DNA from: Gammaproteobacteria bacterium
GTDB lineage: Bacteria; Pseudomonadota; Gammaproteobacteria; Methylococcales; Methylomonadaceae
Assembly (NCBI GenBank): GCA_024276805.1
Contig: JAJRWJ010000354.1
Span: forward strand, 1 to 11,142
DNA: 11,142 bases
Reading direction: 5' to 3'
Position 1 is the first letter of the stretch. Each line of letters opens with the position of its first letter. The notes under the pieces are model-generated. The model worked only from the letters and a program-made list of their open reading frames with translations. It was not told the DNA's origin and did no database searches. Position numbers and translations under genes: made by a program. Below, piece by piece: positions 1 to 6,949 of the stretch.

Positions 1-4
1 AGAC

Positions 5-730
5 TCAAACAATTCCCACCGGCAACGCTTCAAACCAGTCCAGAAAGCGCTGTACATTGTCGCCTTGAAAGAGTCGTCCATGCTGGGGGGCGAGAATATC
101 GATATCCAGCTTGCGGACACGATCGATCCATTGCTGCTTGGACTGATTGGACGGCATCCAGCGTTGGTGAAAATAACGCATGGATTCTATATGCGCATCG
201 AAATTATCGACATACACTGGGCCGCCGGGTGCTTCCAGTCCAGCCCCGATGTCTCCGGACATCAAAATTTTTGCCTGCGCATCGTAGACATTGAAATTGG
301 CCGAGGAATGCAGATAATGGGCAGGCAGCAGTTGCAACTCGATATTTTCCAGTTGTATGACGCCGCCATTGTCGGGAATGCCCACATAATCGATATTTTC
401 GCAGCCGAAGTGGCGCAGATAACCCTCCCAGAGAGCCGGTGCGTGCAACTTTGCGTGGGGCAGGGCCTGATCCCATAAACCAAGCGAGGAAATAATGTCC
501 GGATCCTGGTGAGAGGCGAAGATATCGGTTATTTCATCGGCTGGCGCATGATGCAGCACCGCCGCCAGCATCGGGGCGAACAGTTCGATACCGCCCGGAT
601 CGAGCAGCAGACAACGGGATGCCGTCCTGACGATATATTGGTTGGTGTCGATGATTTTTTCCGGCTTGTTCTTGTCCCTGCCATACATGATCCACTGATA
701 AGACCCTTCATATATTTTTACCATTTTCAT
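5..730 (-). CDS. Metallo-beta-lactamase-fold diiron protein, ODP/flavodiiron-core type (putative O2/Fe sensor)
   Basis: 241-aa protein with only the metallo-beta-lactamase-like diiron domain of flavodiiron proteins; the flavodoxin domain is absent. Candidate metal ligands: His74, Asp76 and Asp78 (SHQDPDI), His141 (YLHSSANF; His138 is also near), Asp160 (MSGDIGAG) and His217 (APQHGRLF). These follow the flavodiiron order HxExDH-H-D-H, with Glu replaced by Asp76 and the second His of the first motif replaced by Ile79. Standalone proteins of this type (ODP, studied in Treponema denticola) bind oxygen at a diiron site and signal through sensorless cytoplasmic receptors to CheA. The upstream neighbour here is a receptor-like protein, supporting that role. 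Start ATG 728-730 with GAGGAAA; the stop (5-7) is inside the window. An enzymatic MBL hydrolase or oxygen reductase is the alternative, but no redox partner domain is present. Confidence 0.85.
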   Translation of the reverse strand: MKMVKIYEGSYQWIMYGRDKNKPEKIIDTNQYIVRTASRCLLLDPGGIELFAPMLAAVLHHAPADEITDIFASHQDPDIISSLGLWDQALPHAKLHAPALWEGYLRHFGCENIDYVGIPDNGGVIQLENIELQLLPAHYLHSSANFNVYDAQAKILMSGDIGAGLEAPGGPVYVDNFDAHIESMRYFHQRWMPSNQSKQQWIDRVRKLDIDILAPQHGRLFQGDNVQRFLDWFEALPVGIV

Positions 731-738
731 AGTCGGTA

Positions 739-745
739 TTTCCTC
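739..745 (-). promoter_or_regulatory. Ribosome binding site for the ODP-like gene (GAGGAAA)
   Basis: GAGGAAA lies 8 nt before ATG 730 and overlaps the stop codon (744-746) of the receptor-like gene. It supports the start and suggests the two proteins are made together. Confidence 0.65.
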
Positions 746-1361
746 AATTCGACGTATCGATCACTGCTAGCGCGCTGCGGCAGCGCTGGACTTTTTCATG
801 AATTATTTTTGCCGCATTGTCGACACTTTCCGCCACGGCCTGCAGGCTCTGCAGGTATTCCTCGGCTTGCGACGCCTCAATACGCGAATTAGCCGCGATC
901 ACCCGGGCCGCGCGGGCAGGATGCATCACCTCCCCCAGACTGTCCAGCAGGCGCATCACATGCAGATTGAATTGTCGCCGCGTTTTCAGCATACGCTGCT
1001 GCGCAGCCACTTTCGACTGTTCCAGGGACGGCCCGTACAGTGCTCCATCCAGCAGGCTGTGTACCTGCTGAAAACTTTTATAAGTTTCCCCGGTACGGTA
1101 TTCCTTGACTGTCAATTGATAGAGATCCACGGCCTGTTCATTGATTTCATTGACCAGGGCAATAGTCTCCTTGGCCAGTTCATTGATGAAATCTGTTATA
1201 GGCTGGAACCCCCGGGCTTTTTCCCCCGCCCGGAAAGCGATTGCCTTGGCATTTGCCGCGGCCAGGGAAATTTCCCGGGCGACATCCATGACCGCGCTCA
1301 ATTCCGCGGCGATCGAGGCAATGGCGACAAACTGTGATTTTTTCTGCTTGTTGCTTTTCAT
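744..1361 (-). CDS. Small cytoplasmic chemoreceptor-like protein with degenerate signalling tip
   Basis: Helical protein of 205 aa without membrane segments. Residues 31-63 resemble a chemoreceptor hairpin tip: LAAANAKAIAFRAGEKARGF (33-52) matches the consensus LALNAAIEAARAGEQGRGF, keeping Arg44, RAGE (44-47) and RGF (50-52). The glutamate equivalent to Tsr Glu385 is Ile41. The helix before the tip is only about 30 residues, while about 140 follow, so the usual symmetric hairpin is missing. It is followed after 13 nt by the MBL-fold/ODP-like gene, whose ribosome site overlaps this stop codon. Start ATG 1359-1361 has AGG only 3 nt upstream; a TTG at 1406 (220 aa) with AAGG is possible. The 163 nt before it hold no clear terminator or promoter. 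The receptor link is inferred from the motif; otherwise I do not recognise the family. Confidence 0.8.
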   Translation of the reverse strand: MKSNKQKKSQFVAIASIAAELSAVMDVAREISLAAANAKAIAFRAGEKARGFQPITDFINELAKETIALVNEINEQAVDLYQLTVKEYRTGETYKSFQQVHSLLDGALYGPSLEQSKVAAQQRMLKTRRQFNLHVMRLLDSLGEVMHPARAARVIAANSRIEASQAEEYLQSLQAVAESVDNAAKIIHEKVQRCRSALAVIDTSN

Positions 1362-1524
1362 GGTCCTGCTCGTGTTGATGGAATGGACACAGGTCGACTT
1401 CGACAACCTGGCCTTGCAACTCTGATATCATCCGATTTTGCGGGTCTGATGTCCCACTCCCCCGCTGATATTGGCCAGATCTGTTTGATGCTCGTTCCTG
1501 TAAGCCCGGGCCGCTGAAGGCGAT

Positions 1525-3270
1525 CTAAATATGCCACTCAAAAACGGCTTTGACCCGGTTGCCAGCGTCTGAATACTCGACTTCCCGACATAATTTTTTT
1601 ACCAGTTGAATGCCGCGGCCGAAATACCCCACGTTGTCGTCGATGCGGGAATACACCTGGCTGCTGTCGAAACCTTGACCGCTATCCTGTACACGAATCA
1701 CCAGACGCCCGCCATTGTCTATCGGTTGATGGTCGAAGCTGACCTTGATGCGCCCGTCAATTGCCTCCTCCAGCCGTTCCTCCCGGATCTGAAAATACTG
1801 GATGAAGCCTTCCGAAGTTGCCTTCAACTCCGAGTCCAATTGCAGCAGGCCATGGTCCAGAGCATTGGTGAACAATTCGCTGACAATGACGAAAATCGAC
1901 TCGCGCTGACTGTGCAGCCCCTGTACCTCCATCAATGAATTGACCATGACCGGCACCGGATTGAGGTGGCGCAGCGTTGTGACATGCAATTCCATCGCGC
2001 TTTTCCAGGTCAACGGCATGATTTGAGCATGTTTCTCCTGCTGCATCGCGGCTATCCAGGGCGCGTCTTCCACAGCGCATTGCAATGCCACCAGGGTGAT
2101 ATCATCCTGCTGTTGCAGATCCCGGCAATGTCGCTGTAATTCCTTCTTGATCAAATCAAAGCCCCCGGCTGCATCCCGGGCCAGACAGGCGGCCAGCCGT
2201 TGGTCGCCAAACTGTTCACCCTGCAAATTTTCCGCTTCGATCACGCCATCGGTAAACATATACAGAAAATCATCTTGGGTCACTTCAAAATGCTGCTCCT
2301 GCAGGGCAAATGCAGCGGTAATACCCAGTGGCAGATTTCTGGATGCAATTGTCATTATTGCACCACTGCGCAGATTCACCAGATAATGGTCGGGCAGGCC
2401 GCAGGTGATCACGGTCAGAGTGCATGACTCGGGATTCAGAGTGACCAGGGTTGCCGCCAGAAACATATTGACCGGCAGCAGCTTGTGCATTTTCCGGTTG
2501 ATTTCGGTCAATATTTCCTCGGCGCCAAAGCCCTTCTGCACCATGCCATAGAAAATTTCCGCCGCGGGTCCAGCTCCCACCGAAGCCGAAATGCCGTGCC
2601 CGGTAAAATCCCCCAACAGACAATATAACTGGTTCCCCGGACTTTTTGCGCTAAGCAGCACATCGCCGTTGAACAACGCCATGGGAGACAATGAATAGCG
2701 CAGATTCGGCGCCTCTAGAAAATCGGCCTGGAGGATATTGTTGTACAGAGCGGCGGCGACTTCCTGCTCCTGGGCGGCAGCCTGCTGATATTTCTGCAGG
2801 CTTCTTTTCTGCTCCAGCTGCTCCTGATAGAGTCGCTTGAAGCGCAGCAGGGAATCGACCTTGGCCTGCAGCAGCACCGGATTGAAAGGCTTTCCAAGAA
2901 AATCATCGCCGCCGACATCGACACACCGCTGTAAATACGCGCCATCGTCTATGCCGGTAATGAAAATGATCGGTACAACCCCCCCATCACCTTCCGAGCA
3001 GCGAATTTTGTGCGCCACTTCGATACCGTTCAGCAAAGGCATGGTAATATCCAGCACCACCAAGTCAGGCTGCTCCCTGGAGTACAATTCCAGCGCTTCG
3101 GCGCCATCACAAGCGCTGATGACCTGATAATTGGCATCATTCAGCATCTTTTCCAGCATCAGCCGCTGCAGTCGGCTGTCGTCCGCTATCAGAATCCTCG
3201 CTGTTGCCGGCACAGCAGACTGCCCCGCTGCCGCCTGTACAGTATTGTCTACAGTTCGCATGGCGGACAT
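1525..3270 (-). CDS. Response regulator with PP2C (SpoIIE-type) phosphatase and HATPase_c domain, HsbR-like
   Basis: Three-domain partner-switch regulator, 581 aa. Receiver domain about 24-143, with Asp30/Asp31, phospho-acceptor Asp74 (VVLDITMP) and Lys127. A Gln/Glu-rich coiled linker covers about 144-175. The PP2C domain spans about 180-400, with metal-site GD at 202-203, LLGDFTGHG (218-226) and the closing QQDDITLVAL (387-396). The RsbW-like HATPase covers about 420-581, with the N-box ELFTNALDHG (465-474), G1 DSGQGFD (529-535) and G2 GRGIQLVKKL (551-560). It should both phosphorylate and dephosphorylate the adjacent STAS protein, with the receiver setting the balance. No good ribosome site precedes ATG 3268-3270, which directly follows the STAS stop, so translation is probably coupled. 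All key residues are intact. The kinase for its receiver is not in the window; CheA is a candidate. Confidence 0.93.
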   Translation of the reverse strand: MSAMRTVDNTVQAAAGQSAVPATARILIADDSRLQRLMLEKMLNDANYQVISACDGAEALELYSREQPDLVVLDITMPLLNGIEVAHKIRCSEGDGGVVPIIFITGIDDGAYLQRCVDVGGDDFLGKPFNPVLLQAKVDSLLRFKRLYQEQLEQKRSLQKYQQAAAQEQEVAAALYNNILQADFLEAPNLRYSLSPMALFNGDVLLSAKSPGNQLYCLLGDFTGHGISASVGAGPAAEIFYGMVQKGFGAEEILTEINRKMHKLLPVNMFLAATLVTLNPESCTLTVITCGLPDHYLVNLRSGAIMTIASRNLPLGITAAFALQEQHFEVTQDDFLYMFTDGVIEAENLQGEQFGDQRLAACLARDAAGGFDLIKKELQRHCRDLQQQDDITLVALQCAVEDAPWIAAMQQEKHAQIMPLTWKSAMELHVTTLRHLNPVPVMVNSLMEVQGLHSQRESIFVIVSELFTNALDHGLLQLDSELKATSEGFIQYFQIREERLEEAIDGRIKVSFDHQPIDNGGRLVIRVQDSGQGFDSSQVYSRIDDNVGYFGRGIQLVKKLCREVEYSDAGNRVKAVFEWHI

Positions 3271-3576
3271 TTATTGCAGGGTAAACAATTTATCGAAATT
3301 GGCGATCTGCAGGATCTTTTTCACTTCCGGCCGCGCCCGGACAATGCGCACCGCATCCTGTCTGTCACCAACCTGGTCGCGCAGCACCAGCAACATGCCC
3401 AATGCGGAGCTGTCGACATACTCGGTCGCCCCCAAATCGATGACTATGGAGCTCAACGCCCCGGATGCCTCTTCGGTAGCCCGACGAAAATCCTGATGCA
3501 AGGCAAAATCGAAGCGTCCTGAGACCCGGATCTGCAATTCCCGCTTGTCTTTATCAAATCTGATGTCCACTGCCAT
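3271..3576 (-). CDS. STAS anti-sigma factor antagonist, HsbA-like
   Basis: Minimal STAS domain protein of 101 aa. The segment VIDLGATEYVDSSALGMLL (45-63) holds Asp55-Ser56-Ser57, the canonical site where an anti-sigma kinase phosphorylates and a PP2C phosphatase dephosphorylates. In this partner-switch family the unphosphorylated form binds a target. The gene lies directly before, and abuts, the REC-PP2C-HATPase regulator gene (TAA-ATG junction). This is the arrangement of hsbA and hsbR in Pseudomonas aeruginosa, where the pair links to flagellar and biofilm control. Start ATG 3574-3576 with AGGA 10 nt upstream, a modest site. The resemblance in order and architecture is clear, but orthology was not tested, so no symbol is given. 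Confidence 0.9.
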   Translation of the reverse strand: MAVDIRFDKDKRELQIRVSGRFDFALHQDFRRATEEASGALSSIVIDLGATEYVDSSALGMLLVLRDQVGDRQDAVRIVRARPEVKKILQIANFDKLFTLQ

Positions 3577-3617
3577 TCTCTTTATTCCTGTTGTTATAGT
3601 GATGTTTCGGCGTCAAT

Positions 3618-4826
3618 CTAAAAAAGTTCGATTTCCCCTTCGGCCATCGACTCCTGACTGACCGCCTTCTGTTCCGTGGCGCGCCATTGTCGCTGCATTT
3701 CCTGCAGACGCCGGGTTCCGGAACGCAACTCCCTGATCCAGCTCAAGGCATCGCCGGTCTGCAAAAACCCCAGGCCGACACGCATCTCGTCGGTCAGCGC
3801 CTGAAAGTGCTGGGTATTGGCCTGAATGTAATCCACCAGCTGCCGGGTCATGTCTTCAAACTGCAGCGCGCGCACCGCGTTGCCTACATTGTCCTCTATC
3901 TGGCCGGTCAGGGAGGATACCTGGGACAGACTGGCGGCAATGCTCTTGTTGATCTCGGCAACTTCCCCCATCATCTCGTCGACGTTTGCCTTGGAAGAGA
4001 TGGCGATATTCATATCCTTGGAGGCCATCGTTTCGATCATCTGCCTGGCCTGTTCGATATTGTTTTTTGAACTGTTCACGACCACACGGATTTCCTCACT
4101 GAATTTGTCGGAATTTCTCGACAAATTCCTGACTTCATCGGCGACCACGGCGAAACCGCGCCCGGCCTCGCCGGCCCTGGCCGCTTCAATGGCCGCATTG
4201 AGCGCCAGCAGATTGGTCTGGTCAGCGATTTCCTGGACATCGGACAACAGTTTCTCGATCTTGCGCATATGCTCATCGACATCGTTGATGACGTTCACCA
4301 TGGCCATGCTTTGCTTGCTGACGGCCAGGATATGCTCGACAAAAAACCCCAGCACCTTGTCAGTCTCCGCGGCAAAACGCTGAAAAGTCATTTGCCCGCC
4401 CTGTTCCTTTTTCCCGCCGCTGCCATCCAGACTGCTCAGCAACCCGTAAATCATCGACGCCTGTTCGGTGGCCAGCTTGTTGACGCCATGAAAACTGTCG
4501 GACATGGTTTCCACGGCATCGCCGACCACCGTTTTCACCTGCCCCAGTTCAGTATTGAAGGCCGCAATTTCCTGGCTGGAGCAGGATTCCAGTGCAGACA
4601 GGTAATCCTCTATGGACCTTGCCAGTTCTCCGGAACTGGCATACAAGCGCGCATCCGTTTCCTGGAGATCGGATTTGCTGTTTTTCATTGCCAAATAAAG
4701 ACCAGTTCCCGCCATCAGCGGCAGCATCGGCCAGTACAGATACTGCACCGGCAGCAGCAGCGGCAGCAGCAATCCCGCCAGCGTCAGCAGCAGTAAAGGC
4801 CATGTTTTCGTCAACAATGCGGACAT
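3618..4826 (-). CDS. Two-TM chemoreceptor without periplasmic sensor domain, with C-terminal extension
   Basis: Methyl-accepting chemotaxis-type protein, 402 aa. Two hydrophobic segments (about 9-26 and 28-47) form a membrane hairpin with almost no external loop. A helical stretch follows, then the signalling tip (DQTNLLALNAAIEAARAGEA, 202-221; GRGFAVVADEVRNL, 222-235). With no ligand domain it probably senses through the membrane, the cytoplasm or a partner protein. The C-terminal helix contains LQFEDMTRQLVDYI (321-334), with Asp325 and Gln329 spaced like the DxxxQ phosphatase motif of CheZ. The last residues are EGEIELF, nearly the same as CheD's ending. I chose ATG at 4824-4826 because GGGGGAA lies 4 nt upstream; a GTG at 4847 would add 7 residues. 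First gene of unit 2; a 41-nt gap separates it from the STAS gene. Confidence 0.93.
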   Translation of the reverse strand: MSALLTKTWPLLLLTLAGLLLPLLLPVQYLYWPMLPLMAGTGLYLAMKNSKSDLQETDARLYASSGELARSIEDYLSALESCSSQEIAAFNTELGQVKTVVGDAVETMSDSFHGVNKLATEQASMIYGLLSSLDGSGGKKEQGGQMTFQRFAAETDKVLGFFVEHILAVSKQSMAMVNVINDVDEHMRKIEKLLSDVQEIADQTNLLALNAAIEAARAGEAGRGFAVVADEVRNLSRNSDKFSEEIRVVVNSSKNNIEQARQMIETMASKDMNIAISSKANVDEMMGEVAEINKSIAASLSQVSSLTGQIEDNVGNAVRALQFEDMTRQLVDYIQANTQHFQALTDEMRVGLGFLQTGDALSWIRELRSGTRRLQEMQRQWRATEQKAVSQESMAEGEIELF

Positions 4827-4912
4827 GCAGTTCCCCCAATGCAGCACCTGTTTTCCCAGGATGCCGAAATGTGTTTGTAATCGATTGAACCAATGAAATT
4901 CAGTTAGCGTCT

Positions 4913-4941
4913 ATAAACAGCCAATGCGATTGGCTGTTTAT
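4913..4941. promoter_or_regulatory. Perfect 13-bp inverted repeat upstream of receptor gene
   Basis: ATAAACAGCCAAT (4913-4925) and its exact inverse (4929-4941) are separated by GCG. The symmetry is perfect and lies 87 nt before the ATG at 4826. It could be a strong RNA hairpin acting as a terminator for read-through from cheB, since the minus strand has TTTAT at the stem base, or an operator for unit 2. No convincing sigma70 or FliA promoter was identified nearby by eye. Confidence 0.55.
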
Positions 4942-4946
4942 CCTTT

Positions 4947-4969
4947 ATCGATGGCTGCCGGCCATCGAT
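4947..4969. other. Perfect 9-bp inverted repeat
   Basis: ATCGATGGC (4947-4955) and GCCATCGAT (4961-4969) flank a TGCCG loop. It could be a transcript hairpin or a protein-binding dyad upstream of the receptor gene starting at 4826. No T-run follows on either strand, so a simple terminator is not indicated. Confidence 0.55.
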
Positions 4970-4995
4970 GACGGCGCATCCTAGTGCCGGATCAG

Positions 4996-5019
4996 TTCCC
5001 GTCATTTTATAAACGGGAA
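4996..5019. other. Hairpin (7-bp arms, 10-nt loop)
   Basis: TTCCCGT (4996-5002) pairs with ACGGGAA (5013-5019) around an AT-rich loop. It is the weakest of three successive hairpins between the two units. Its function is unknown. Confidence 0.45.
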
Positions 5020-5073
5020 TTATCCAAACTCATTTATTCTACTTTGTCAGATTACATCATCCCTTTTTTCAAA

Positions 5074-5175
5074 GATCGTAATTCCGGCATGGAGTGCCGG
5101 AATCCATGCTCCAGGGATGGCTTGAAACATGCCGTCCATGGCGCTGGATGCCCGCTTCCCGGCGAGCATGACGAG
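5074..5175. repeat. REP/MITE-like palindromic repeat
   Basis: Imperfect dyad element in the gap between the two gene units. The left half holds a perfect 9-bp inverted repeat ATTCCGGCA / TGCCGGAAT (5081-5089 and 5095-5103) around a TGGAG loop. The right half (about 5132-5174) ends GGCGAGCATGACG, roughly the inverse of the left end CGTAATTCCGGC. This ATTCCGGC...CATGACG layout resembles dispersed palindromic elements common in beta- and gammaproteobacterial intergenic DNA. Only one copy lies in this window, so its repeat status rests on resemblance. Confidence 0.5.
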
Positions 5176-5213
5176 TTTGCGGAGAATCTGACAACGTAGA
5201 AGTAATAAATCAC

Positions 5214-5239
5214 AAAAAAAAACTGCGTCAACCCGCCAG
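5214..5239 (-). terminator. Weak candidate intrinsic terminator after cheB
   Basis: On the minus strand the cheB stop region can form a short stem (CTGGCG with CGCAG, one bulge, 6-nt loop including the stop codon), followed at once by nine T residues. The stem is only 5 bp, so termination efficiency is doubtful. Confidence 0.35.
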
Positions 5240-6292
5240 CGCCATGATTTTTCCGGCAATTTCATCCAGCGCCATGACATGATCCACGCAGCCCAGCTTG
5301 CAAGCTTCCCCGGGCATGCCCCATACCACGCTGCTGGACTCATCCTGGACAATCGTGGCGGCTCCGGCGGCATGCATCTCCTGCATGCCTTTCGCTCCAT
5401 CCGCTCCCATTCCAGTCAGCAAAATACCGATCGCATCAGCGCCAATATGTTCCGCAACGGAGCGAAACATGACATCGACCGCCGGTTTGTGGCGGTTCAC
5501 CAGCGGCCCGTCCTGCAAACGGCAGATCAGTTTCCGACCTTGCCAGGCGACCAATAGATGTTGATCGCCTGGCGCAATATAGATATTTCCTGAAACGATT
5601 TCCTGATTGTCCCGGGCGATGCAGACCTTCATTGCCGTCACCTGATCGACATGCCGGGCAAATGAGTCGCTGAATGCCGCCGGCAGATGCTGCGAGACGA
5701 CCATCGCCGGGGACATTGCGGCAAGCCCACTGACCACATTCTTGATCGCCTCGGTGCCGCCGGTGGAAGCGCCCAGGGCAATCAGTTTCGATCGTCCTCC
5801 CGGAACACCCTGCCTTCCGGAATTGCCCGGTATTGCCGCCTCCTTTTTGAACACCGGGGGATGGTTCCGCTGCGGCGCTTCGACCAGCGCCCGGACATGC
5901 GCCCTGGCCGCCATGCGTACCTTGGCGACAATCTCCTCGGCATAGGACTGCAGGTTGTCGTCAGCCCCCATCCGGGGTTTGGGCAGGAAGTCCACGGCGC
6001 CCAATTCCAGCGCCGCCAATGTCTGCGCCGCGCCCTGAGTGGTCAACGCCGAGATCATGACCACCGGGATGGGCCGCAGGCGCATCAGATTGCGCAGAAA
6101 GGTCAAGCCATCCATGCGCGGCATTTCCACATCCAGGGTCAGCACATCGGGATTGAGCTTCTTTATTTTGTCTCTGGCGATCAATGGATCGGCGGCGCTA
6201 CCGACGACTTCGATATCGGAAGCCTCGGCAAAAATCTTGCCCAGCATCTTTCTGAACAATGCCGAATCATCAATTATCAGCACCCTTGTCAT
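5228..6292 (-). CDS. cheB: Chemotaxis response regulator protein-glutamate methylesterase CheB
   Basis: Removes receptor methyl groups and can deamidate glutamines, activated by CheA phosphorylation; 354 aa, full length. The receiver domain covers 1-120 with acidic Asp8/Asp9, phospho-acceptor Asp54 (LTLDVEMPRMDG), Ser81 and Lys105. A linker of about 45 residues leads to the esterase domain (about 168-352). Its catalytic triad is visible: Ser176 (LGASTGGT), His202 (SQHLP) and Asp298 (TGMGADGA). The start is ATG at 6290-6292, preceded by AGGAAGAG (6296-6303). It is the last gene of the upstream unit; a T-run just past the stop and a 401-nt gene-free gap support an operon end here. Confidence 0.98.
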   Translation of the reverse strand: MTRVLIIDDSALFRKMLGKIFAEASDIEVVGSAADPLIARDKIKKLNPDVLTLDVEMPRMDGLTFLRNLMRLRPIPVVMISALTTQGAAQTLAALELGAVDFLPKPRMGADDNLQSYAEEIVAKVRMAARAHVRALVEAPQRNHPPVFKKEAAIPGNSGRQGVPGGRSKLIALGASTGGTEAIKNVVSGLAAMSPAMVVSQHLPAAFSDSFARHVDQVTAMKVCIARDNQEIVSGNIYIAPGDQHLLVAWQGRKLICRLQDGPLVNRHKPAVDVMFRSVAEHIGADAIGILLTGMGADGAKGMQEMHAAGAATIVQDESSSVVWGMPGEACKLGCVDHVMALDEIAGKIMALAG

Positions 6293-6304
6293 ATTCTCTT
6301 CCTG

Positions 6305-6949
6305 TCAAAACAATTCCACGTCCCCTTCCACCGGGACATCGTTGATTTCCGAACGGTAGCGCATTTCTCTTCTGGCCAGCGTCTCGCCGTGCAGATTTCT
6401 GATTTTCTTCATCCTGACCCTGCCACTCCAGGGAAAGTAAAGCACCTTGCGCGGATAGTCGCCGCCGACATCACTGGACAGCAGTTGCAGACCCTCGGTG
6501 GCGATATAATCGAGCACGAATTCGACATTGTTTCTGCCTATCCCGGTCATGCTGGAGATGATTCTGCCGCCGCCAAAAACCTTCACTTCCAGGTTGCCGC
6601 GAGCGCCTCCCTGTTGAAGTATAGTATTGATCAGATGTTCCATTGCATAATTTCCATAACGCGCGGAATTTCCGATGATCGCTTCAGGCGCCTGACTCTG
6701 GCGCTGTCCGGTGCTTTCCGGCAGCATGAAGTGATTCATGCCGCCGACCCCGTTCACCTTGTCCCTGATGCACGCGGATACGCAGGAACCCAGTACCGTG
6801 GCGATGATTTCCTGTTCCCGGGTGACATAGTACTCCCCCGGCTTGATGGTGGCGATCACCCTGCCATTTTCCCGGTCCCAGCGACGATTGACCCGGGAGA
6901 ATTCCGGCAGACAGGATGGCAGTGATCTGGTTGGCATCGTCTGCTGCAC
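6305..6949 (-). CDS. cheD: Chemoreceptor glutamine deamidase CheD
   Basis: Deamidates receptor glutamines to glutamates; 214 aa. The core domain covers about 30-185. It contains TVLGSCVSACI (51-61) with probable catalytic Cys56, GGMNHFMLP (69-77) with His73, RYGNYAMEHLI and KVFGGGRI. The start is GTG at 6947-6949, directly after the cheR stop; an ATG at 6935-6937 is an alternative and would remove 4 residues. An N-terminal extension of about 30 residues and a C-terminal tail after residue 185 exceed the compact core. The last seven residues, EGDVELF, closely match the last seven of the receptor at 3618-4826 (EGEIELF). In other bacteria CheD also binds CheC phosphatase; no cheC is present here. 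CheB follows after 12 nt. Confidence 0.97.
   Translation of the reverse strand: MQQTMPTRSLPSCLPEFSRVNRRWDRENGRVIATIKPGEYYVTREQEIIATVLGSCVSACIRDKVNGVGGMNHFMLPESTGQRQSQAPEAIIGNSARYGNYAMEHLINTILQQGGARGNLEVKVFGGGRIISSMTGIGRNNVEFVLDYIATEGLQLLSSDVGGDYPRKVLYFPWSGRVRMKKIRNLHGETLARREMRYRSEINDVPVEGDVELF

Noticed and set aside
1362..1524. Possible terminator or promoter between the PP2C regulator and the receptor-like gene
   Set aside because: Only a short GCCCGGGC palindrome is visible, with no T-run and no convincing promoter boxes.
4913..5175. CRISPR-like array from the repeated hairpins
   Set aside because: The three hairpins differ in sequence and spacing; there are no direct repeats with spacers.
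5687..6925. Long plus-strand open frame opposite cheB and cheD
   Set aside because: It lies wholly antisense to two clear genes, and its protein is His/Arg/Gln-rich with no recognisable domain.
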